Below, in pieces: positions 11,801-22,848 of a stretch of DNA of 64,000 nucleotides (position 1 is its first letter; each line of letters begins with the position of its first letter). Source of the DNA: Artemisia argyi (Eukaryota; Streptophyta; Magnoliopsida; Asterales; Asteraceae); the NCBI GenBank assembly GCA_030686995.1, contig CM060703.1:1706501-1770500 (forward strand), given 5' to 3'. The notes under the pieces were generated by a model. That model worked only from the letters and a program-made list of their open reading frames with translations, had not been told where the DNA came from and made no database searches. The position numbers and the translations under genes were made by a program.

Positions 11801-13400
11801 CCTCCCCATTTGGAAGGATCCAAATTAAAAGCTTCCAATGCCCGCTTCTGACACAATCTCTCTGCCATATCAATGTACCTTTACAAGATATAGATAAGAA
11901 TGGGTAAACGCCACTAAATGACAGGAAAATAATAAGTAGTAGTAGCTAAAAGTGGGAGTATTCATACTCGTTTCCTCCATAGTATCTTGCTCCAGGGTAA
12001 CCTTCACTATATTTGTTGGTCATCACCGATCCAACAGCTTGCATGACCGACAACGAGGTGAAATTCTCTGAAGGTATAAGCTCGAATCCCTAATGTTAAC
12101 ACAAACTAATCAAGTTCCCGCATCACAGAGTAAAAAAGATCAAAACAAGATACACTTGTAGTAGTACTTTTGAATTCAATGCCGTAAACGTGAGACCGTC
12201 TAATTTGAAATATAGCACGAATGTTATGTTATCATTCATACTAGATTACTAGTTACTAGTGTGAAAGGTTGGTTTCCTTATAAATCATATAAAAACATAT
12301 TAGTCGTGTCATTTATTCGAAGAAACTGGTTGTTCCTATAGAAACAATGTAAAGATTCTAGGGGGTGTTTGTTTCGGCTTATACAGCGGGCTTATGGCTT
12401 ATTTGGTTTTCGGCTTATGTTTCATAAACTCACTTTTTGTGGCTTATTTTGAGATTTTTGTGTCTTATATCAGCTTATCATGTCATGATAAGTTTACATA
12501 ATCTCATAAGTTTCAAAATAAGCCGCAAAAAGCGAGATTATGAAACTTAAGCCGAAAACCACATAAGCCCATAAGCCCGTTATATAAGCCGAAACAAACA
12601 CCCCCCTAGTAGCATGTATACCTTCCATTGTCTAGCTTTTTCGAGCTCGATAATATCCGCAATCTCAGGATCAATCTCTTCCAATGGAGCATTCAATTGC
12701 TTAGTCCACTATCAAATCAAATACTAACATATCAATAACCATTATTTATATATAAAAAACAAAATATATAAGGGGGTGTTTGGGTTAGCTTATTTATCCG
12801 GCTTATGAGCTTATTTGATTTTCGGAAAAAAGCCAATATAAGCTCATTCTTAAGAGCTTATTATTATTATCTAGTTGAGCATATTGGCTTAAGCCAATAA
12901 GGTGAAGTAGATATGGACATAAGCTCCAAAGAATGAGCTTATATCAGCTTTTTTCGGAAAATCAAATAAGCCGGATAAATAAGCTAACCCAAACACCCCC
13001 TTTTATATACTAATTATTTATATATAAAAAACAAAATATATAAGGGGGTGTTTGGATTACCTTATTTATCCGGCTTATGAGCTTATTTGATTTTCGGAAA
13101 AGGCGATATAAGCTCATTCTTAAGAGCTTGTTATTATCTAGTTGAGCATATTGGCTTAAGCCAATAAGCTGATTTGGATATGGACATAAGCTCCAAAGAA
13201 TGAGCTTATATCGGCTTTTTTCCGAGAATCAAATAAGCTCATAAGCCGGATAAATAAGGTAATCCAAACACCCCCTAAAGTAAGAAACTAACATTAAGAC
13301 GTGAAGCTTGTATGTCAGTAGCTGCTACTGCTGTCGAAGAAGACTACACAAAAAAAAAAAAAAAAGAAAAAAAAAAAGGAATTTTTATTAGATATTTTTA

Positions 13401-13465
<65 letters not shown>

Positions 13466-13539
13466 TGAACCATGTAACGAGGATTGCATTGTTTGATGAG
13501 ATGTGAAGAGGAGCAGAGTCTTCGAATAGCCATTGACAT
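8804..13539 (-). CDS. SHM: Serine hydroxymethyltransferase, mitochondrial (15 exons, complete)
   Basis: PLP enzyme that interconverts serine plus tetrahydrofolate with glycine plus methylene-THF; in leaf mitochondria it works with glycine decarboxylase in photorespiration. Exons, minus strand: 13539-13471, 13343-13293, 12708-12622, 12089-11968, 11878-11802, 11070-10946, 10850-10758, 10680-10588, 10501-10304, 10222-10118, 10030-9965, 9590-9513, 9389-9278, 9168-9058, 8952-8804. All junctions are GT-AG and keep frame, giving 511 residues (plant family 510-520). Residues 1-23 ([20 protein letters not shown]..) are an Arg/Ser-rich mitochondrial presequence. Visible blocks: [59 protein letters not shown] with PLP lysine 280, and the C-terminal [15 protein letters not shown]. 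Exon 1 and 2 borders rest on alignment with the Flaveria protein and are slightly less certain. Introns 2 and 3 hold MITEs. No lesion is seen. Confidence 0.95.
12361..12605. mobile_element. Foldback MITE in SHMT intron 3
   Basis: It begins GGGGGTGTTTGTTTCGGC and ends with the reverse complement; the two halves pair along most of the 245 bp. CTA flanks both sides, a 3 bp duplication of the PIF/Harbinger (Tourist) kind. It belongs to the same broad GGGGGTGTTTGG-ended group as the elements at 12772, 13044 and 61950. Confidence 0.75.
12772..13000. mobile_element. Tourist-like MITE, SHMT intron 2, copy 1
   Basis: The ends are GGGGGTGTTTGGGTTAGC and GCTAACCCAAACACCCCC, and the arms pair for about 100 bp around AAGCTCATTCTTAAGAGC. 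It is nearly the same element as 13044-13275, and the host sequence to its left (TTATTTATATATAAAAAAC) is duplicated as well. Confidence 0.8.
13044..13275. mobile_element. Tourist-like MITE, SHMT intron 2, copy 2
   Basis: The ends are GGGGGTGTTTGGATTACC and GGTAATCCAAACACCCCC, with TAA on both flanks (3 bp duplication). The inner arm sequence matches copy 1 closely. It ends 17 bp before SHMT exon 2, so it sits directly beside a donor splice site. Confidence 0.8.
13374..13460. repeat. Poly(A)/(AAT)n tract in SHMT intron 1
   Basis: Intron 1 (13344-13470) is almost entirely A runs and about eight AAT units; on the gene's strand this is a long T-rich intron. The open frame through it is a low-complexity artefact apart from exon 1. 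Confidence 0.9.
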
Positions 13540-16050
13540 GTTTGGCTTAAACTGGGAAATTGTAAGGGGGTGTTTGGATGATAAATAGAATAGAATAGAA
13601 TAGATTGAGAGATTGGATCTATCTGTTAGTTGGTGGGTTTTGGAGGGGAGTGGGATTGTGAGAGTGAGTGGGTTGGTGGGCAGCGATCATGTTAATAATA
13701 ATGTATCCATTTCTTTACCTATAATTTTGAAAGCGATTGTCTGCCCCTTTTCTCTCACTATCATTCCTGCTACTAGTATTTTTTTTTTTGAAAGTATTTG
13801 TTGGTGGTTTTAGTGTTATCGAATATTTTTAGTTAAAGCTAATTACTATGAAATTTTTTGTTATTATGTGTATCTAATTTTTTTACTGTGTGTAGTAAAC
13901 TTTCAAATTTCTGATTATTGTGTGTATTTTATAACTATTTTACCCTTCCTTTTTTCAAAATTTAAAAAGTAAAATGGTTATTTTACATGGCTAAATAGTC
14001 ACAAAATACACAAAATAATTAAAATTTGAAAGTTCAGAATATATAATAAGAAAAACATTTGTTCATCACATACATAACAAAAAGTGACAAGTATGATACA
14101 TTTTCAAGTAATTAACTCTTTTATTTAATCGTAATTTATTAGAGATCAATGAAATTTTATTTTTTGTTTGGATGTAAGTTAGGAAAATTTGAAATGCACG
14201 CTTGTTTAAGCTTATATGTTTTCATAAAAAAATAATAATAATAAATAAACATCAGAGGTCAAAAGAGTTGTGACCTCTTGCGGAGCCAAACATTTGTCAC
14301 TGCTTTAGCTACTTTTAAATATCAAAATAATCTGTCTTTAATAGGTTCATTTAGTGTCTCATTTGAGATACGTGATTGTCGGCCTTTTTCTCACTACGTA
14401 ATTAACTACTAGGTGTCCGATTGTTGCAAATTGCCATTATTTCATACAATTACAAGCGCTATTTTAATATGAAATAATGTGCGATAAAAACTTTGGGAAT
14501 AGATTTATCGCATATTAAAATTTTAAGTACCAATGCATCACAATCAGGGTTGTTCCGTAAATGTCGGAGGACCTGTGCCATGATTGTAAAAAAGGCCGTT
14601 TGAATAGCGAAATTTTAATCAAATTTATATAATCATGTTTCCCAATTATGAATGCAATTTTTGGCTTAACAAAACTATGTTAATAAAAAATCACAACAAA
14701 CCATGGCATCCAAATTTGGGTGTACACTTGTGTGTAGTTACCATATTAGGAATTCTTTTTGTCCTTCCAGTACAAGAACTATAAGTCTATATAAACATAA
14801 CCCATATCGTTAGCAATATGATAATACATGGTGCTTTTTTCATTTTTATGTAATCTGGAATGATACTTTTGGACCTTCTATAATGCAAAGATTATTTATC
14901 CATGTTGTATTGTTGTGGGCTTTATGCAAAATTTGGGGCACCTCTAAAATTTTGGGCCTTGTGCAGTTGGGCTGCTTGCACCTAATGATGTCTGGGCCTC
15001 AATTTTATAACGACGATCATGGCTAAAGGCAGGACTTACTTTTATAACGTATGGCTGCCTCTGGCGGTGCTAGCTGTTACTGACGATGACGTACACGCGA
15101 GTCATTGGTTGACAAATTTTACGAGTAGCTAGTTCGATTTCAATGTTTAAGTGTGAGATAGTAAAACATAGCTAGAAATAAAAACTGTTGTCGATGTTAT
15201 GCTAAGGCGGAAAAATGTGAACATATAATGTACGTAACGCATGTGAAAATAGTAGTAGTAACCAACTGCATGTTAAAATATTCCAAGGTTTACTCGATCA
15301 TTTCTTGAAAGCTTTGCTTTCCACGCCACGCAATAGTTTTTTTAACACAAAAGTTTGTAAAATTAATTAGTAGTATACTAGAACGGTACCGCGCAATGCG
15401 GCGGCGGGTACCTGTGACTATATTTTGCGTTATTCGGTTATTCGGTTACATATTTAGTTGTCTTTATGCTTTATAAGTAGACATTGTTAAGTCACATAAT
15501 TTAAGTTTGATCAACCAACCTTTCTAACAAACTTCCTAACCAACCTGCTTCATAACCAATTAATTTGAAATCCTTCTATAATAAGCAAGTAAAAGTTTGA
15601 GTTTTAAGCCCTTCAAATTTTAGAATGGTACAAAATACATTTTATAGTAGTATATAAATCTATTGAATTAGTTAGAAATTTTCATCATTTGTTTATTTTT
15701 AATGGTAACATATTTGCAAGGGATACACTAACCGGACGGGGTGGCCTCACATGTCCCCCTTGCCCTTTTCCCCTTGTCTCCCACTTTTTTCCAGTACAAC
15801 ACAGTTTCTTGTTAGTTTCTGTTCCGTATTTATGACAGTTTTAAGCGTTTGACTTATTAAACTTTATATTTTCTGTTCTGCATTTTCAGGTTTATAGTTT
15901 TTTGATATAAACAAAATTACAAAAATAAAAAAGGGGTGGGGGGGGGGGGGGTTTCGTGGGACCGGTCCTGATAACTCACCCCATTTGCAAATGAAAAAGC
16001 GTGTGCTTAATTCCTTGTGCTCTTTTTGTTTTTTTTTACTTCTTTTTGGA
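13540..16050. repeat. SHMT upstream block (source copy of a dispersed duplication)
   Basis: Sequence upstream of SHMT recurs at 19704-21700, 36594-37640, 49694-50100 and, inverted, at 57590-58200. Shared marks are the GAAAGCGATTGTC word, GTTTGGATGTAAGTTAGG, TCACTACGTAATTAAC, and GTCGATGTTATGCTAAGGCG with TTGATTCCTTGTGCTC-type text near the right end. The part next to exon 1 carries about four AATAG units (13585-13605) and a GGGGGTGTTTGG word at 13566 like a MITE end. No gene is seen in it. Confidence 0.75.
15377..15644 (-). mobile_element. Helitron-like insertion in the SHMT upstream block
   Basis: This 268 bp segment starts ACTAG followed by GGTACCGCGCAATGCGGCGGCGGGTACC-type hairpin sequence, the look of a Helitron 3' end on the minus strand. 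It is flanked by the 9 bp repeat TAGTAGTAT (15368-15376 and 15645-15653). Copies of the block at about 49893 and (inverted) about 58025 lack it, so it is a true insertion. Flanking direct repeats are not expected of Helitrons, so class assignment is open. Confidence 0.5.
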
Positions 16051-16488
16051 GTTTTTTGTTCATCTTGGTTTTCTTTACTTTTGAACTTCTTATATTTTAC
16101 TTCATTTTTCCATATTTAACTCTTAAGATTCTCAGTCTTTTTTTTTTTTTTTTTCTTATTATTGTTAATTAATAGCACGTACGTACAGCTATCATACTAG
16201 TACTTCTTACTACTTACTAGTTGTTGTTGATCCCACACTTCTACATTTTTTAATTTAGTTACACAAAATGCATGCAGAACTTTGAATGAATATAAACTCG
16301 AGTAGTTATTAATTAGAAATACCGAGTACGTACTCGAATAGGCTAGTGGCAATATATGGTCAATAAGAGATGAAACGACAATAATAATTTGATATAAAAG
16401 GGTATAGTATTACTAAATATATAATTTTTTTACATATACAATCCGAAATTATATATCACAGTAGAGCAAATACAATTATATTAGCAAA

Positions 16489-16917
16489 TCATATCGCGGT
16501 CAGCTGGATCTCACTTTTACAAGTCGGACACGATGAGTGTAAACACAGCCATTTATTTATGCATCGAGCGTGAAATGCATGTCCACGCTGCGGAAACACA
16601 CGTATGTCATCTCCATCAACATAATCAACTAAACAAATATGACATTCTTCAGTCAAACGTACGTTCCGCCCGTAGCCTCTATCTTCCTTTCTAGAGTCAT
16701 ATTTGAACCTTGGAATCACCCGATCAAGCCTATCCTTCTTCATTCGTCTGTTAACCCAACGAGCCAACAGAACGATACCCAGAATGCAAATCAACGCACC
16801 GATGATAACAACTAGGATGAGCCCGATGAGCCCTTTACATGTTAGGCCTAAATCAGGCACACTTAGGGTTCTGTTATCAGCGACCGACAATTGGAAGCAA
16901 CATTTATGAGAAGTCAC
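16489..16917 (-). CDS. RING-H2 finger protein, ATL-like, copy 1 (third zinc ligand lost)
   Basis: 142 residues: short N-terminus, a membrane helix at about 30-53, a basic stretch (RRMKKDRLDR), then a RING at 92-133. ATL-type proteins are membrane E3 ubiquitin ligases. Ligands seen are C92, C95, H113, H116, C119, C130 and C133. The third cysteine is Arg111 (PQRGH where the sister copies have QCGH), which should disrupt one zinc site. The frame is open to a natural stop after KSEIQLTAI. The start is aligned with the MT(S/T/V) start of the other copies. It may be expressed but is probably not an active ligase. Confidence 0.7.
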   Translation of the reverse strand: MTSHKCCFQLSVADNRTLSVPDLGLTCKGLIGLILVVIIGALICILGIVLLARWVNRRMKKDRLDRVIPRFKYDSRKEDRGYGRNVRLTEECHICLVDYVDGDDIRVFPQRGHAFHARCINKWLCLHSSCPTCKSEIQLTAI

Positions 16918-17185
16918 TTTTGAAAATGTGATAAAATGGTATTGTGATTATAGTATGCTCGAAATAAACCGACTAGTTTAGTAAAACGAATTTGGACGTG
17001 GAGTGAGCTCGGAAGTTGCAGAAGTTGTAGGTTAAAAAAAAGAGGAAGAAGATTAAAAATGAAGACGACGTGGAAATATGAAGTACTTGTTGTGCAGTAA
17101 AAGAAATATTTTAAAAAGAAATCACTTTTAGGATACTATTTTGCAAGACTTCTACCTCATCAAATGATGAGCTACGACTGAAAAT

Positions 17186-17337
17186 ACTCAAAATTTGTTT
17201 TTTCTATAGACCATACCCTTTTCATATAGTAATAATGAACTTAACTTCTGCTCTTAGAATTTCTTTGAGCAAGTAAGTAAATTTTGATATCCGAAATTTG
17301 AGATAATAGTTTTATGTTAGATATAACATTTTATTTG

Positions 17338-17378
<41 letters not shown>

Positions 17379-17839
17379 TTCGGATATCCGAAATTTCAGA
17401 TAACAGTTTCATATATCCGAATATCCTGATATCTATAATTTCTGGAAAACTTTTATATGAGTTCCAAAATTGTTCTTTTATAAAACCCAACTTTTTAATA
17501 AATTATGATTAAGTTTTCGGATATCCGAATACTGGATATTTTTTGAACTCCCATAACCTAAATCAAGAAATCTATAAAGTTTCAGCTTTGTTGCTCTTCC
17601 CTAGTCATATACTTGGAAGCATCAAAATAGATAAAGAACTTACCTTATTCTGAGTTTACTATATTTTTTATGCACTAAATATGTTAGAAAAAAATAGGTT
17701 TAGTAATGCATTCGTAAGTTTTTGTGATGGTTTATCTGTATAAACTAAAGTTGGAAACCATTCTATTTATACTTTTCTTTTTTTTCGGGTCATATCATGA
17801 ACTTCGGCTCCCATTAACTATAAATCCTGGCTCCGCCCC
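17186..17839. mobile_element. Transposon-derived segment ending CTGGCTCCGCCCCTG
   Basis: The right border at 17839 (TCCTGGCTCCGCCCCTG) is a common plant transposon end and abuts RING-H2 copy 2. Inside are repeated GGATATCCGAA words and a T36 tract (17341-17376). About 115 bp (17366-17480) match 57130-57245. No left border matching the right one was found. Confidence 0.4.
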
Positions 17840-18260
17840 TGCAAGACGGACACGATGAGTTTACATTCAGCCATTTATCAATGCACCGAACGTGAAATGC
17901 ATGTCCACACTGCCGAAACACGCGTATGTCATCTCCATCAACATAATCAGCTAAACAAATCAGACATTCTTCAGTCAAACGTATGTTCCACCTGTAGCCT
18001 CTGTCTTCCTTGTTAGAGTCATATTTGAACCTTGGAATCACCCGATCAAGCCTTTTCTTCTTCATTATTCTGTTAACCCAACAAGCCAGCAGAACGATAC
18101 CCAGTATAAAAATCAACGCACCGATGATAACAGCTAGGATGAGCCAGTAACACGACCAAGTTAGGCCTAAATCATGCACACCCGTTACTGATCTGTTACC
18201 AATGAGCGATAAGTGGAATTTGCATTGATGGAAAGTCGTCATTGTTGAATCTTTTAACAA
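17814..18260 (-). CDS. RING-H2 finger protein, ATL-like, copy 2 (RING intact)
   Basis: 148 residues, or 142 if the internal Met7, which aligns with the other copies, is the start. One membrane helix lies at about 38-60 (YWLILAVIIGALIFILGIVL). All eight RING-H2 ligands are present (C99, C102, C118, H120, H123, C126, C137, C140) with the spacing CX2C-X15-CXHX2HX2C-X10-CX2C and the DKWL tryptophan. Directly after CPSC the family tail (SEIQLTAI) is replaced by RGGARIYS, encoded by the abutting transposon end. This is the only copy with a complete RING and the best candidate for a working E3 ligase. Substrate unknown. Confidence 0.75.
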   Translation of the reverse strand: MLKDSTMTTFHQCKFHLSLIGNRSVTGVHDLGLTWSCYWLILAVIIGALIFILGIVLLACWVNRIMKKKRLDRVIPRFKYDSNKEDRGYRWNIRLTEECLICLADYVDGDDIRVFRQCGHAFHVRCIDKWLNVNSSCPSCRGGARIYS

Positions 18261-18525
18261 GCAGATCGAGTTGTAAGAAGAACAGAATTGAAAGAGGTGA
18301 AAATGATTGAATAATCTGAATTGTTGTTACAAATTAAGTGAAGAAGAAAGTAGCTTATATACAAAAGAGGGAAACAACTTTCTAAAATATTTAAAATACA
18401 GTCCCTATGGAATACTCTATTTGTAACTTTGGCCCTTCATGTTTCCATTAGGTGACTGTATTCTATAAGTTGAGAGGCTCTGAAAATCGTTTAGCCCATT
18501 AACACAGGAAATTGGGCTTCTTTCT

Positions 18526-18563
<38 letters not shown>

Positions 18564-18854
18564 TGATTTATTGGTTTGTGCAGCTTTTTATAATATGGGT
18601 TTTCATTCGGTTTTCAATTTACTCAATTTATGTTCATTGTGGTGGTTTATAATTTAAGTCCACGAAAAAGAGTAGGAAAAAAAAATGAAATACAAATTCT
18701 TATTGATTTATTAATTAATTTAGTTGACCTATATTGACTTTGGTGATTTACAATTTAAGTTGATGGAAAAACACATTGTGGTGGTTTATAATTTATGTTT
18801 ATTGTGGTGGTTTATAATTTAACCAAAACACATTTTGTCCAAAAACCCTAAAAT

Positions 18855-19274
18855 CTAGCAAGACGAGTGTAAACGCAGCCATTTATCTATGCATTGAGCG
18901 TGAAATGCATGTCCACACTGCTGAAACACGCGTATGTCATCTCCATCAACATAATCAGCTAAACAAATAATACATTCTTCAGTCAAACGTATGTTCCGCC
19001 CGTAGCCTCTGTCTTCCTTGCTAGAGTCATATTTGAACCTTGGAATCACCCGATCAAGCCTTTTCTTCTTCATTCGTCTGTTAACCCAACGAGCCAACAG
19101 AACGATACGCATAATGAAAATCAACACACTGACGAAAATGCCTAGGATGAGCATGTAACAGTACCCATTTAGGAATAAAGCAGGCACACCTACGGCTCTC
19201 TCATCAACGACGCCAGCCGACAATCGGTATTTGCATACAGTCATTGTTGAATTTTTAGAGAATGGAAAAGGCAC
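18855..19274 (-). pseudogene. RING-H2 finger protein, ATL-like, copy 3 (truncated in RING)
   Basis: 139 residues: membrane helix at about 39-62, RING from C101. Ligands C101, C104, C120, H122, H125, C128 and C139 are present, but a TAG follows C139, so the last cysteine and the tail are missing. Downstream sequence (18480-18850) is unrelated to the 3' end of copy 1 and contains repeated GTGGTGGTTTATAATTTAAG text and a T tract. The upstream flank 19260-19480 matches the flank of copy 4 at 56276-56475. Confidence 0.7.
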
Positions 19275-19523
19275 AAGTCGAAGAAGAAAGGTGGTAAGAA
19301 GGAAGAATCTGGAATGGAAAGTGTATGTTCGGACAAGAATCTGGAATGGAAAGTGTATATATGTTTGTTGAACCTGGTGTAATGAAGATTTTGTTATTTG
19401 GAATGGAAAGTTGGTATGTTTTTGCGTTATTGTGTGTGTAATGGAGATTTTAATTTGTCTCTAAATATAAGCTAGGGGTTTGAGAAAAAAAAAAGTTGGC
19501 TTAAAGAGATTATTTACTAAAGA

Positions 19524-19703
19524 AAAGCAGAGTCTTCTTCACATATTCGAAGACTCTGCTCTTCTTCACATATCATCAAACAATGCACTCCTCGTTATAT
19601 GTGAAGAAGAGCAGAGTCTTCGAACTCTTCTTCACATATCATCAAACAATGCACTCCTCGTTATATGTGAAGAAGAGCAGAGTCTTCGAATAGCCATTGA
19701 CAT
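19524..19703 (-). pseudogene. Rearranged copies of SHMT exon 1 folded into hairpins
   Basis: The right part (19678-19703) repeats the first codons of SHMT exon 1 and its ATG. To the left, pieces of the same exon alternate in orientation. Segment 19548-19622 is a hairpin with 26 bp perfect arms (CGAAGACTCTGCTCTTCTTC..) and a 23 nt loop that is exon-1 sequence in reverse. A second copy of the inner hairpin spans 19625-19677. It joins the upstream block at 19704. No functional product is possible. Confidence 0.7.
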
Positions 19704-19942
19704 GTTTGGCTGTGTAAACTGAACTGGGAAATTTTAAGGGGGTGTTTGGATAATAAATACAGTAGAATAGATACAGAGATTGGATCTATTTGTTAGTTGG
19801 TGGGTTTTGGAGGGGCAGTGGGATTGTGAGAGTGAGTGGGTTGGTGGGCAACGATCATGTTAATAATAATGAATCCATTTATTTACCTATAATATTGAAA
19901 GCGATTCTCGCCCCTTTTCTCTCACTATCATTCCTGCTACCG

Positions 19943-19945
<3 letters not shown>

Positions 19946-20036
<91 letters not shown>
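19946..20036. repeat. (TTA)n microsatellite
   Basis: About 30 uninterrupted TTA units. The source block has only a T run here (13780-13790). Confidence 0.95.
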
Positions 20037-20057
20037 TATTTTTAATATTTTTAGTTA

Positions 20058-20465
20058 GTGTTGCAAAAAAGGTAGCCGATTAATTATCGCTTAGGTGCTA
20101 CAAAGCCACCGACCTTGCCGATTTATTTAACTAGGTAAAACAAATAGTTCAACCATGGTCAAAGGCGGTCAATAGTGGTCAAACTTGTCAGAAACCTATA
20201 AATCTTGTCGGAAGTATCCAAAACTCACCGTAAACTTATTTTGATCACTTATGGTAACTGTTTAAGTCTATTACAAGTTATTATTTAAAAAATATCTTGC
20301 CGAAAATACCTAAAACTCACCGTATATGCACAAAACTTGCCGGAAATAACTAAAATTTGTCAATAATGCCAATCCAATTAATCATCGATCAATCAAACCT
20401 AGACCGATTACAAGCTACAAGGTGGTCGACCGCCCGACTACCGATTCGCGCTTTTTGCAACCTTG
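20058..20465. mobile_element. Mutator-like MITE, GTTGCAAAAA family, copy 1
   Basis: The ends carry GTTGCAAAAA and TTTTTGCAAC. The 10 bp direct repeat TTTTTAGTTA flanks it (20048-20057, 20466-20475). The sister blocks at 13828 and 36717 show the empty site. The interior has repeated CTTGCCGGAAATA-type words. A diverged, inverted relative lies at 32535-32931. No transposase is seen. The long target duplication fits the Mutator superfamily. Confidence 0.75.
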
Positions 20466-22506
20466 TTTTTAGTTAATCGTAATAGAGGTGGCAAAATGGG
20501 CGGGCTTGGCGGGCACGGGCGTGGGCTAGTACAGGCACGGGCACAGGGGCTAAACGGGCACAGGTCAAACGGGCACATGTTATACAAATCGCTTTATAAA
20601 ATACCTAAAATGACGAAATAAATTCGTTAAACGTAATACCTCTTTTATATTAAAAAAATTAAATGTAAGTTATTTTTCAAAAATGATTATAATTTACTCC
20701 AATTGAGAGAAACATATGTGCCCATTAGTGTCTCTTTAACTTTTCGATGGGCTAAATATGATAAAAATAAATTTATTAGAGATCAATGAAATTTTATTTT
20801 ATGTTTGGATGTAAGTTAGGAAAATTTGGAATGTACACTTGTTGTTTAAGCTTATATGTTTTTTTATTAAAAAAGGAAAAAAAAATGTCAAGGGTCAAAA
20901 GGGTTGTGACCCCTTACGGAGCCAAACATTTGTCACTGCTTTAACTACTTTTAAATGTCAAAAAATTTGTCTTTAATAGGTTCATTTAGTGTATCATTGA
21001 TATATGTGATCGTCGGCCTTTTTCTCACTACGTAATTAACAAGTAGGTGTCCGATCGTTGCAAATTGCCATTATTTCATACAATTACAAGGGCAATTTTA
21101 GTATCAAATAATGTGCGATAAAATTTTTGGGAATAGATTTATCGCAAATTATTTCATATTAAAATTTTAAGTACCTACGCATCACGATCAGGGTTGTTCC
21201 GTAAATGTCGAAGGCCTTGTGCCACGATTGTAAAAAAGGCCGTTTAAAAAAGCGAAATTTTAATCGAATTTATATAATCATGTTTCCCAATTATGAATGT
21301 GATTTTTGGCTTAACAAGACTATGTTAAAAAAATAAAAAATAAAAATCACAACAAACCATGGCATCCAAATTTGGGTGTACGCTTGTGTGTTGTTACCAT
21401 ATTTGGAATTCTTTTTGTCCTTCCAGTACAAGAAATAAGTCTATATAAACAGAACCCACATCGTTAGCAATATGATACATGGTGTTTTTTTCATTTTTAT
21501 GTAATCGAATGTTACTTTTGGACCTTCACAATGTAAAGATTTATTTTATTTATCCATGTTCTGTTGTTGTGGGCTTTATGCAAAATTTGGGGCACCTCTA
21601 AAATTTTGGCCTTGTGCAGTTGGGCTACCTGCACCTGATGATATTCGGGCCTCAATTTTATAACGACGACCATGGCTAAAACGAAGAAAGAAAAAAAAGA
21701 AAACATTAAAGTTGTTTGTGTTATTCAATTTAATCAGAAGAAGAACAAATGTAAATCATAAAAAACGAATAAAGATTTTTTTTAATAGTGACACATAGAC
21801 GAAGATAGGAGATGAGTTTGTTTGTGGCTGCGTATTTTGTGTGGTATTAGGTTTAGTCGTTTAGAGAAATTATAGTAGTGTTAATATACGTGGGTGTTTT
21901 GGATTAGGTTTAGTTATAACTAGATTGGCAATAATCCGCCGCGTTGCGGGCGGGCCATTTTTTTTGGCGAGAAGTTTTCTATAAATAATGACATTGTAAT
22001 ACGAAAAGTTGTCATCCGAATACACATTGCTGTAGTGGCAAGGTACATACCAAAATAATAGAGAATGCATGACCAAATTCAGCTTCATTTCTAGTTTCTA
22101 CGTCTGTAGTTCCAATGTTCTTTGCAGCAAATATTGTCTCAGTCATGACATGCTTTTGATTCCTGAGTTCATCTCCTTTCCTGTCATATTATGTATGCTT
22201 CTACGGTAAACCTCACATCCTGAAATTGAATTTGCCTAGTCATTAGTTTTGTGTTATGCTACTTTTGGAATGTGTAAGGGGCATTTTGTCATACCACATA
22301 GTGTTCAGGATCAATCTGAGTTGCGGTGAGTAGCTGGATCTTGTTTCTCATTCTTTCTTGACCTATGTTCTCACACCTCTGTGTCTGTACCTAGAGTATT
22401 GGTTCTGGTTCCATTGCAGCTGCAAACCTGTAGCAGAATAGATGATTATGTATTAAGCAAATGTCATTTTTTAATGTCTTTAGTTGTATTTTTTGGTTAA
22501 AAAATC

Positions 22507-22848
22507 TTACACATCATGAATGTGTTCTGTTTCTGGTATTCGTGGATTGAAATAGTAGTGTGTTGCTGAGGTTGCGGATAATTGTAATCCTGCCAATGTA
22601 ACAGGGGAATGTTTAAGTAAGATGTAGGCGAACGCAAACGTATATTCTATAATATTGGAACTTTGCTCACCTCTAAAATGTTTAGCCCAGTAAGATGTAG
22701 GCGAATTACCAATTTGTAGTAGGATCAGATCTGTGCAAATGATTTCCTCTCCCAAAATTATTGAATACGCCTGCCTACAACTTTTGTCGCTGTCCCCAAC
22801 TGAACCTGGAACATCACAAAAACATGATTGAAAGTAATAAAGGATCAT
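22507..22848 (-). pseudogene. Fragment resembling a replication protein A-like (OB-fold) ORF
   Basis: The 113-codon frame ends in LAGLQLSATSATHYYFNPRI, then PETEHIHDV, which resembles the OB-fold strand region of the large RPA-like proteins common in plant genomes and in Helitrons. No start context, zinc motif or flanking exons can be fixed. Lower-coordinate minus-strand text (about 22330-22430) could encode a further piece (RNKIQLLTATQIDPEHY). Recognition is from memory of the family and is tentative. Confidence 0.3.

Larger units (their letters stand above)
19704..21700. repeat. SHMT upstream block, second copy
   Basis: Matches 13540-15050, starting with TTTGGCTGTGTAAACTGAACTGG next to an exon-1 remnant, as in the gene. 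It differs by the (TTA)n expansion (19946-20036), by a 408 bp transposon (20058-20465) and by a GGGCACGGGC-rich stretch (20490-20580). The match fades after the CCATGGCTAAA word at 21670. Confidence 0.75.

Noticed and set aside
19480..19722. 80-codon frame with repeated [21 protein letters not shown]
   Set aside because: It is rearranged SHMT exon 1 read on the wrong strand.
19790..20083. 97-codon frame with a long Tyr run
   Set aside because: The Tyr run is the (TTA)n microsatellite; no gene.
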